Assembly: GCA_003156795.1 (NCBI GenBank)
Contig: PMHU01000032.1
Coordinates: 1-10,881 of the forward strand
Direction: 5' to 3'
Length of the DNA: 10,881 nucleotides
Source of the DNA: Acidimicrobiaceae bacterium
Lineage (GTDB): Bacteria; Actinomycetota; Acidimicrobiia; Acidimicrobiales; Palsa-688
In this document: piece after piece, positions 5,501-10,881 of the stretch
Position numbering within the stretch: position 1 is the first letter of the stretch
Layout: every line of letters begins with the position of its first letter
Notes under the pieces: generated by a model
The model's database searches: none
The model's input: the letters and a program-made list of their open reading frames with translations, nothing else
Told to the model about the DNA's origin: nothing
Translations under genes and position numbers: made by a program

Positions 5501-6693
5501 CTCGACATTTTACGGTCCCGACCAGGTCGCCACCTCCGACGATGCAGCCCGGCGGCGTCGGCGACGATTTCCATCGGGTGGCGGATGGGGACGCCAGCCG
5601 CACCGAGCCACATGGAGCAGCCCGGGTTGGCGCTGGCGACGACGTCGGCCTCGACCGCTGAGATCGCCGCCACTTTCTGGGTTCTGATCAGGCCGGCCAG
5701 CTCCGGCTGGAGAACGCTGTAGGCGCCACCGGCCCCGCAGCAGCGCCCCTCGTCGGCGAGCTCGACCAGCTCGCCGTACGGGCGCAGCACGGTCCGGACG
5801 TGCGAATCGGCCCTCTGCACGTGGCGCAGGTGGCAAGGATCCTGGATGGCGATCCGGCGCCGGGGGGCCCCGTCGATGGCGGGCGGAAGCTGGTCGGCGC
5901 GAGAGGCGATCCACTCGTGGATGTCGAAGACCCTGGCCGAGAAGGCCGCCGCCCCGGCGCGACCCAGCAGGTGCCCGTAGTCCTTTAGGGCCGCGCCGCA
6001 TCCGGCGGAGTCGACCAGAATCGGAGCGGTCCCAGGGAAGGCGCCCATGGTCCGGCCCGCCAGCCTCACGGCCTCGTCGTGCAGCCCGGCGTGCACGTGC
6101 AGGGCGCCACAGCACGCGGCCCCGGGGCCCGGCAGGGCCACCCCGACCCGCAAGGCGTCGAGCACCTCGATGGACGACTCGTGCACTCGGCGCTGCCACG
6201 CGTCCATGACGCAGCCCGTGAAGAGCCAGACGTCGACGCCGGTCGGGACCAGCCGGGCTTGCCTCATCGGCAGCTTCGGGAGGGCCAATCGGCGAGCGAG
6301 AGCGTGCGGCACCAGGCCGGCCCGCTGGGCCGCGCCGCCGAGCACCGTCAGACCGACCAGTGACCGATGGCTGCCGAGGGCCTTGTAGCCGAGCCGCTGC
6401 CAAGCCGGCACGGAGCGGGGCGCCAGCTCCTGCCGGGTTCGTTCCATCAGTCGCCCGAACGGCACCGCCGACGGGCAGGCCGTCTCGCACGCCCGGCACT
6501 GGACGCACGTCTGCATCATGCGATCGAACGCGTCATCAATCCCAGCGCCGGCGTCGACGGCACGCATGGCCGCTATCCGGCCGCGGGGGGACAGCATTTC
6601 CTCTCCAGTCGCCCGGTAGGTGGGGCAGTGAGGAAGACACAGACCGCACGAAACGCACGCGGCCAGCTCGTCGGGGTCGAGCCGAAGCGTCAC
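5455..6693 (-). CDS. glcF: Glycolate oxidase iron-sulfur subunit GlcF
   Basis: 412-residue Fe-S subunit of the glycolate/D-lactate oxidase complex GlcDEF, passing electrons from the flavin subunits to the membrane quinone pool. Seen: two [4Fe-4S] motifs, C-x2-C-x2-C-x3-CP at Cys13-Cys23 and again at Cys63-Cys73; then two CCG (heterodisulfide-reductase-type) domains, the first with FTGCVMD...ACCGALH...SAGCGAALK, the second with IQDPCHLRH...RCCGAGGAYSVLQPELA...ANPGCSMWLG. Length is close to E. coli GlcF (407). The GTG at 6693 is chosen because it overlaps the glcE stop as GTGA; the open frame continues upstream to 6879 but only as low-complexity Arg/Gly/Pro sequence. The last ~28 residues after HPMEIVADAAGLH look non-conserved and Arg-rich, and their codons partly overlap the next gene. 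Confidence 0.93.
   Translation of the reverse strand: MTLRLDPDELAACVSCGLCLPHCPTYRATGEEMLSPRGRIAAMRAVDAGAGIDDAFDRMMQTCVQCRACETACPSAVPFGRLMERTRQELAPRSVPAWQRLGYKALGSHRSLVGLTVLGGAAQRAGLVPHALARRLALPKLPMRQARLVPTGVDVWLFTGCVMDAWQRRVHESSIEVLDALRVGVALPGPGAACCGALHVHAGLHDEAVRLAGRTMGAFPGTAPILVDSAGCGAALKDYGHLLGRAGAAAFSARVFDIHEWIASRADQLPPAIDGAPRRRIAIQDPCHLRHVQRADSHVRTVLRPYGELVELADEGRCCGAGGAYSVLQPELAGLIRTQKVAAISAVEADVVASANPGCSMWLGAAGVPIRHPMEIVADAAGLHRRRWRPGRDRKMSRWLASSGKFGSGWKR
5507..5512 (-). promoter_or_regulatory. TANNNT -10 box for a leaderless 66-aa gene
   Basis: On the minus strand TAAAAT (5512 to 5507) is followed by exactly six bases (GTCGAG) and then the ATG at 5500. This is the spacing known for actinobacterial -10 elements whose transcription start is the first base of the start codon. 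No convincing Shine-Dalgarno precedes the ATG, which agrees. It is an A/T island inside GC-rich glcF coding sequence. No recognisable -35. Confidence 0.45.
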
Positions 6694-7646
6694 ACCCCCG
6701 CTCCAGCGGCGACCCCTGAAACCGATCGGCCCGGGTTGAGCCGTCCGGCCGGATCGAACCGTTCCTTGAGGGCCCGATGAAGGTCCCAAACTCCGGACGA
6801 GGGCGGGCCCACAGGGCCGATTCGCTCGGCCGCTGCTTCCCCGCAGTGCACCACTCCGACACCCACTTGAGCCAACCACGGTCGGTCCACCCCGGCCGTC
6901 GACGGCAGGGCGCGCAGGTCACGCGGCGTGAGGGACCGGCGCAGCCGGCCCGGAAGGGGTGGCGGTCGTTCGGCCGGACGAAAGGCGCGGCCGAGGACGG
7001 TCCTCGCCTGGTCCTCGATGTCGACTCGGTAGCCGGCGAGACCCACCCAGGTGTGGATCCCGTTCCACAGCACCGAAAGCGGTCGGTAGAGCCCGGCGGC
7101 CACCGCGAACGGGTCGGCTCCCTCGCCCACCCACCAGGTCTCGGCTTCGGGTATGGGACGGCACCTGAGCACCACCTCCCCCGTCAGGGCCAGAGTGCCC
7201 AGTGACCCGACGAAAAGCCGGCACAGGTCGTAGCCGGTGACGTTCTTCACCAGAGGAGCCCCGCTTCGCAGGACCTCCCCGCCGGCCGTGACCGACGTCA
7301 TTTCGAGCACGCTGTCGCGAACCGGACCCCACCCCAACCGCCGGTAGCCGCCGAGCCCGACCGCCAGCACGCCCCCCACCGTCGCCTTCGACGGATCGTC
7401 GGCTTCCAAGGCTACGAACTGACCTCCCTCCTCGACGGTCGACCTGAGTTCCTCGAGCGTCGTGCCCGCGCCCACCCGCACGATCATCTCGGCCGGTTCG
7501 TGGGCGACGACTCCCACCGGGGCGGCGACCTCCTTCGTCCCCGTCGCCGGCCACCCGCCCACGCCCCAGTGGGTCTTGCCCCCTGCGACCGCGACCGGTC
7601 CCTCGCTGCCTATCTGGTCCGCGAACGAGCGCAGGGCGTCTTTCAC
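6690..7646 (-). CDS. glcE: Glycolate oxidase FAD-binding subunit GlcE
   Basis: 318-residue FAD-binding (PCMH/FAD_binding_4) protein, the second flavin subunit of GlcDEF. Seen: AGGK at 21-24, the ribityl/phosphate loop position; VRVGAGTTLEEL (57-68); ATVGGVLAVGLGGYRRLGWG (88-107), the pyrophosphate-binding stretch; KNVTGYDLCRLFVGSLGTLA (134-153), a strong GlcE signature; and the family's final FDPAGRLNPGR. Slightly shorter than E. coli GlcE (350). An ATG at 7724 would add 26 residues overlapping glcD; the GTG at 7646 is preferred because it forms a GTGA with the glcD stop, exactly as at the glcE–glcF junction, and begins just before the first conserved helix. Acts with GlcD and GlcF at the cytoplasmic face of the membrane. 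Confidence 0.9.
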   Translation of the reverse strand: MKDALRSFADQIGSEGPVAVAGGKTHWGVGGWPATGTKEVAAPVGVVAHEPAEMIVRVGAGTTLEELRSTVEEGGQFVALEADDPSKATVGGVLAVGLGGYRRLGWGPVRDSVLEMTSVTAGGEVLRSGAPLVKNVTGYDLCRLFVGSLGTLALTGEVVLRCRPIPEAETWWVGEGADPFAVAAGLYRPLSVLWNGIHTWVGLAGYRVDIEDQARTVLGRAFRPAERPPPLPGRLRRSLTPRDLRALPSTAGVDRPWLAQVGVGVVHCGEAAAERIGPVGPPSSGVWDLHRALKERFDPAGRLNPGRSVSGVAAGAGV

Positions 7647-9076
7647 ACCCAGGCCCCAGGCGGGAGCGAAGAGATGTCCCCGCAGCGCGACCCTCCGCGC
7701 GGCAGGATCTTCTCGGGGTTGCACCGTCCCTCAGGGTCGAACGCGTCGCGGAGCCATTTCTGGGCTTCGAGGTCGACCTCGGTGAAGACGAGATCCATCG
7801 CCTCACGCTTCTCGATCCCGATCCCGTGCTCGCCCGACAGAGAACCACCAGCCGCGACGCAAGTCTCGATGATCTTCCGGCCCGCCTCGTGCACCTTCTC
7901 CAGCACGCCCGGCGCCCGGCGGTCGAACACGATGAGAGGGTGCAGGTTTCCGTCACCCGCGTGGAACACGTTTCCGAGCACCAAGTCGCGGCTGCTCGCG
8001 ATGCGCCCGACCTCGTCGAGGACGTCGACCAGGCGGGTTCGGGGAATGACGCAATCGTGGAGGTAGTAGCTGGGGGCGATGCGAGCGATGGCGCCGAATG
8101 CCGACTTGCGACCCTTCCACCAGGCGGCGCGCTCCGCCGCGTCGGCGGCCACCCGGACCTCCCGGGCCCCGTGCGCTTTCAAAATGGCTTCGACGTCAGA
8201 CGTGCAGACGTCGACGCCACCCCGGAGGCCGTCGACTTCGACGAGCAAGACTGCGGCGGCGTCGGTCGGAAACCCGGCGTGCACGTAGGCTTCGACCACC
8301 TCGACGATGGTGGCGTCCATCATCTCCAACGCGGCCGGGATGATCCCCGCCGCTATGACCCCCGTCACGGCCGCGGCCGCGTCGTGGATGGTCGAGAAGT
8401 CGGCCAGCAGGGTGGCGACGCAAGGGGGCAGCGGGGTCAGGCGGACCGCGATCCGGGTGGCGATCCCCATGGTGCCTTCGCTGCCGACGAAGGCGCCGCG
8501 AAGGTCCAGGCCTTCCGGTTCTGGATCTATCCCTCCGAGGACGACGACGGAACCGTCCGCCAGCACGACTTCCATGGCGAGCACGTGGGCGCTGGTCACG
8601 CCGTATAGGAGGCAGTGCGGACCACCGGAGTTGTTGGCGACGTTGCCCCCGACCGAGCACGACTGCTGGCTGGAAGGGTCTGGAGCGAAGTGGAGCCCCA
8701 GGTGGGCCACGGCCGTCGAAAGGTCGAGGTTGAGGACGCCCGGCTCCACCCAGGCGAAGCGCTGTTCTGAGTCGACCTCGAGGATCTTGTTCATCTTGGT
8801 GGTGACGATCACCACGGGGGCGACCTGCCCAAGCGGCGTCGCTCCCCCGGCCAGGCCGGTACCGGAACCCCTAGGAACGAACGGTCGCCCGTGGTCGCGA
8901 CACACGCGCACTGCGGCCGACACTTCGCCCGCGCTGGTTGGGAAGCAGACCACAGACGCCTGGCCGGTCAGCATCGAAGCGTCTCTCTCGTACAAGGCCA
9001 GCTCCAGGGCCCCGGCCCGAACCCGATCCGGGGCGAGGGCGACCCCCAGGTCGCGAACCAGAGCTGCGGTGGTCAT
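7643..9076 (-). CDS. glcD: Glycolate / D-lactate oxidase catalytic FAD subunit GlcD
   Basis: 477-residue FAD-linked oxidase oxidising a 2-hydroxy acid (glycolate to glyoxylate, or D-lactate to pyruvate). Seen: the FAD-binding domain with PRGSGTGLAGGATP (68-81), EPGVLNLDL (111-119), PDPSSQQSCSVGGNVANNSGG (133-152) and GSEGTMGIATRI (198-209); then the FAD-oxidase C-terminal domain with ALEMMD (249-254), GNVFHAGDGNLHP (368-380), the metal/substrate histidine region SGEHGIGIEK (414-423), and FDPEGRCNPEKILP (446-459). Length agrees with E. coli GlcD (499). The three-gene neighbourhood supports GlcD over a stand-alone D-lactate dehydrogenase, but glycolate and lactate cannot be told apart from sequence alone. 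ATG start at 9076, 45 bases after the upstream hydrolase stop; no strong Shine-Dalgarno or TANNNT box at six bases, so it may be transcribed together with that gene or from a promoter not recognised here. Confidence 0.94.
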   Translation of the reverse strand: MTTAALVRDLGVALAPDRVRAGALELALYERDASMLTGQASVVCFPTSAGEVSAAVRVCRDHGRPFVPRGSGTGLAGGATPLGQVAPVVIVTTKMNKILEVDSEQRFAWVEPGVLNLDLSTAVAHLGLHFAPDPSSQQSCSVGGNVANNSGGPHCLLYGVTSAHVLAMEVVLADGSVVVLGGIDPEPEGLDLRGAFVGSEGTMGIATRIAVRLTPLPPCVATLLADFSTIHDAAAAVTGVIAAGIIPAALEMMDATIVEVVEAYVHAGFPTDAAAVLLVEVDGLRGGVDVCTSDVEAILKAHGAREVRVAADAAERAAWWKGRKSAFGAIARIAPSYYLHDCVIPRTRLVDVLDEVGRIASSRDLVLGNVFHAGDGNLHPLIVFDRRAPGVLEKVHEAGRKIIETCVAAGGSLSGEHGIGIEKREAMDLVFTEVDLEAQKWLRDAFDPEGRCNPEKILPRGGSRCGDISSLPPGAWV

Positions 9077-9121
9077 GGATTCAAGTCTGGCCCACCGTGG
9101 CGCGGCCCCGCGGGAGGCGCG

Positions 9122-10651
9122 TCAGTCGCTATCGCAACGCGTCCCGGCCGCCGGCGGCACCAGGGTGATCAGGTAGGCATCGACGTCGGCGCGGATGCAG
9201 GAGCTGGCGAAGTAGGCGGTGTGGCCGTCGCCGACCCGGGTGAGCAGCACCCCGTGTTGCAGCTGCGAGGCCAGCGACTGGGCCCAGCTGTAGGGAGTGA
9301 CGGGGTCGCCCGTGCTGCCGACCACGACGATCGGTGGTGACCCGACCGCGTGGATGGGTCCGACCGTGCCAGTGGCCGGCACCGGCCACACCGCGCACCC
9401 GACCTCGCCGTAAAGGTCGGTCGGGCCGAAGAAAGGCGATGCCGCTAGCGCCGCCGGCACGGCGTCCTGTATCTGCGCCAGCGTGGGCGCGGGCTGATCG
9501 AGGCAGTCGACCGCGGCGTTGACTTCGAACAGGTTGCTGTAGCTCCCATTGGAGTTTCGACCTGTATACGAGTCGAACTCCTGGAGCAGGTCGGTTCCGT
9601 CTCCCGCGCTGGCGTCGGCCAGCGCCGTCTCGAGGTCGGGCCAGGTAGAAGTGAAGTACAGGGGCCACAAGGTCCCGTACACCACTTCGGCTGGGCCGAC
9701 GGTCCTCGTCGTGCCTTCCGCCCGCAGTGGATGGACCGACGACCTGGCAAAGAGCGCTTCCAACGTCTGCTCGGGATCGGGTCCCGGTTTCCAGGGACAC
9801 GAGCGGCTCGACGTGCAGGCCGATATGAACTGATGCAGTTGCCTCTCCAGGCCCGCCGATTGCTCCTCGATCTCGGTGAGGACCGGAACGGCGGGGTCCA
9901 AGGCGCCGTCGAGCACCATGGCCCTCACGTGGGTCGGAAACAGCTCGGCATAGGTAGCGCCCAGGAACGTCCCGTAGGAGAAGCCGAGGTACGAGAGCTT
10001 GGCGTCGCCGAGCGCCTGGCGCAGGACGTCCATGTCCATGGCGGCGTCCACCGTGCTGACGTAGGGCAGCTCGGCCCCGCTGTGCTCCTCACAGCCCTGG
10101 TCGAAGGCACGGGCTTCCGACACCAAGGTGGCTATGCCGGCGGCCGTCGTCGGGGCCGGGTCGGCGTCGAAGTACGCAGCCAGACCGGCCGAATTCAGGC
10201 ACGTGATGGGAGCGGTCCGGCCGACTCCTGGGGGGTCAAAGCCGACGACGTCGAACCGCTGGAGCAGGTCCTTGGGCATCCCGCTCACGATTCCCGGCAG
10301 GGCGTCGACGCCCGACTCACCGGGTCCTCCGGGGTTGATCAAAAGGGACCCGATCCTCTGTCCGGCCGAGCCCGTCGCCCGGGACCGGTCGATGGCCATG
10401 CCGATGGTGCCGAGCTTGGGGTCCTTGGGGTCTCTGGGCACCATGACGGTGGCGCACTGGAAGCCCGCCGGCCCGGATGGTCCGTTGCAGGCCACCCAGT
10501 GCACAGCGGCGACACCGGCGGGAGCGACCGCATCGGTCGACGAAGAGGAGGGCGGGGAAGCTGGGTGGCTCGTCCCTCCGCAACTGGCGGTGACCGACGC
10601 CAACAAGAGCGCACCGGCGAGGATCGCGATACTTCCGAGTCGCCGATCCAT
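9122..10651 (-). CDS. Exported alpha/beta hydrolase lipoprotein, tripeptidyl-aminopeptidase-like (S33/TAP)
   Basis: 509-residue serine hydrolase probably anchored outside the cytoplasmic membrane and releasing short peptides from N-termini. Seen: positively charged MDRR, a hydrophobic stretch (7-20), then a lipobox-like VTASC with Cys24, and a Ser/Pro-rich linker (25-46). The hydrolase core has the oxyanion loop NPGGPGESG (106-114), FDPPGVGRT (138-146), nucleophile elbow GFSYG with Ser225, acid GSTGDP with Asp449 and catalytic GDGHTAY with His477, the last two in a TAP-like C-terminal domain. Ten cysteines follow the lipid cysteine, an even number fitting disulfides in an exported protein. 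Mycobacterial relatives of this family are lipoproteins. The ATG at 10651 is supported by the signal peptide beginning there. It is divergent to an M20 dipeptidase gene, which fits peptide use. Threonine at lipobox position -3 is less usual, so secretion without lipidation is possible. Confidence 0.9.
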   Translation of the reverse strand: MDRRLGSIAILAGALLLASVTASCGGTSHPASPPSSSSTDAVAPAGVAAVHWVACNGPSGPAGFQCATVMVPRDPKDPKLGTIGMAIDRSRATGSAGQRIGSLLINPGGPGESGVDALPGIVSGMPKDLLQRFDVVGFDPPGVGRTAPITCLNSAGLAAYFDADPAPTTAAGIATLVSEARAFDQGCEEHSGAELPYVSTVDAAMDMDVLRQALGDAKLSYLGFSYGTFLGATYAELFPTHVRAMVLDGALDPAVPVLTEIEEQSAGLERQLHQFISACTSSRSCPWKPGPDPEQTLEALFARSSVHPLRAEGTTRTVGPAEVVYGTLWPLYFTSTWPDLETALADASAGDGTDLLQEFDSYTGRNSNGSYSNLFEVNAAVDCLDQPAPTLAQIQDAVPAALAASPFFGPTDLYGEVGCAVWPVPATGTVGPIHAVGSPPIVVVGSTGDPVTPYSWAQSLASQLQHGVLLTRVGDGHTAYFASSCIRADVDAYLITLVPPAAGTRCDSD

Positions 10652-10652
10652 C

Positions 10653-10665
10653 AGTCTCCGAGACT
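10653..10665. repeat. 13-bp palindrome in the divergent promoter region
   Basis: AGTCTC-C-GAGACT is a perfect inverted repeat beginning two bases upstream of the hydrolase ATG. On the minus strand it overlaps a TANNNT box (TAGTCT, 10666-10661) and contains GGAG, a possible Shine-Dalgarno four bases from the ATG. The core CCGAGAC occurs again at 10670-10676, 12 bases from the copy at 10658-10664, followed by the palindrome AGACGTCT (10673-10680). It could be an operator or an RBS-masking hairpin. Confidence 0.45.
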
Positions 10666-10666
10666 A
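10661..10666 (-). promoter_or_regulatory. -10-like box for the hydrolase lipoprotein gene
   Basis: TAGTCT on the minus strand lies nine bases before the ATG at 10651, so transcription would start about two or three bases before the start codon, giving an almost leaderless mRNA. The box is embedded in the 13-bp palindrome. No clear -35. Confidence 0.3.
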
Positions 10667-10684
10667 CCGCCGAGACGTCTGCAG

Positions 10685-10690
10685 TACGGT
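10685..10690 (+). promoter_or_regulatory. TANNNT -10 box for a leaderless M20 peptidase gene
   Basis: TACGGT is followed by exactly six bases (TCAGGG) and the ATG at 10697, the spacing expected for a leaderless actinobacterial transcript, and identical to that before the 66-residue gene at 5500. The whole divergent gap is only 45 bases, so its -35 region would lie over the palindrome and the -10 box of the opposite gene. Confidence 0.45.
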
Positions 10691-10696
10691 TCAGGG

Positions 10697-10881
10697 ATGA
10701 GCGAACTGGCCTTGGCGGCCTACGCCGAGGCGGAGCAGGACCGCATCGTCGACACGTTGTTCTCCTGGCTTCGGATCCCTTCGATCTCGGCCGCGCCCGA
10801 CCACGCGGCCGACGTCCGCGCCTCGGCCGACTTCTGCCAGAAGCTACTCGTCGAAGCCGGTCTCGAACACACATCGGTGTT
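10697..10881 (+). CDS. M20-family metallopeptidase (dipeptidase-like), 3' partial
   Basis: Only the first 61 residues are in the window; the frame is open to the end. After a short leader (MSELALAAYAEAEQDRIVDT) comes LFSWLRIPSISAAPDH, the characteristic opening helix and strand of ArgE/DapE/CPG2-type M20 dipeptidases, followed by DVRASADFCQKLLVEAGLEHTSV, the usual helix before the first metal-ligand strand. The zinc ligands would lie beyond the window, so catalytic integrity cannot be judged. The start is the only ATG that fits, and a TANNNT box six bases upstream supports a leaderless message. The divergent neighbour is an exported peptidase-like lipoprotein, suggesting a shared role in peptide breakdown. 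Confidence 0.78.
   Translation, partial: MSELALAAYAEAEQDRIVDTLFSWLRIPSISAAPDHAADVRASADFCQKLLVEAGLEHTSV

Noticed and set aside
5510..6508. 332-residue alternative frame within glcF
   Set aside because: Arg/Gly/Pro-rich and motif-free, whereas the glcF frame carries the second Fe-S motif and both CCG domains.
6919..7956. 345-residue alternative minus-strand frame over glcD/glcE
   Set aside because: Arg/Gly/Ser-rich off-frame copy of the same region; glcD and glcE frames hold the conserved motifs.
9101..9112. Small hairpin CGCGG-CC-CCGCG between the hydrolase stop and glcD
   Set aside because: The stem is only five bases with a two-base loop, without a T-run, and such GC pairings are expected by chance here.

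Overview
The window is GC-rich, densely coding DNA with GTG starts, overlapping stop/start codons and TANNNT boxes six bases before ATG. This suggests a high-GC actinobacterium; an uncultured acidimicrobial lineage would fit, but lineage is inferred, not shown. There is no rRNA, tRNA, CRISPR array, transposase or phage gene, and every stretch longer than 70 bases is coding.

Region 1 (1-5237, plus strand) is one tightly coupled redox operon: an Old Yellow Enzyme/FadH-type flavin, Fe-S and FAD reductase (5' end outside the window), an electron transfer flavoprotein alpha subunit, a FixC-type ETF:quinone oxidoreductase, its FixX ferredoxin partner, and a divergent ETF beta subunit with an extra C-terminal segment. 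ETF alpha and beta are separated by fixCX. All junctions overlap (4, 23, 4 and 8 bases). This gene set resembles the accessory genes I recall near mycofactocin loci, but no mft gene is present, so the link is inference. The likely flow is substrate to OYE/partner dehydrogenase, to ETF, to FixCX, to the (mena)quinone pool.

Region 2 (5238-5299) is a short convergent gap filled by a long GC hairpin, probably a terminator serving both strands.

Region 3 (5300-9076, minus strand) is a glycolate/D-lactate oxidase operon glcD-glcE-glcF, again joined by GTGA overlaps, followed by a 66-residue helical protein of unknown function. That small gene overlaps the 3' end of glcF and seems to have its own leaderless-type promoter. 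This operon should also deliver electrons to quinone.

Region 4 (9122-10881) holds an exported alpha/beta-hydrolase lipoprotein of the tripeptidyl-aminopeptidase-like type (minus strand) and, divergently, the start of an M20-family dipeptidase (plus strand, cut by the window end). They share a 45-base intergenic region with two -10-like boxes and a 13-base palindrome. The pair suggests extracellular peptide trimming followed by intracellular dipeptide hydrolysis.
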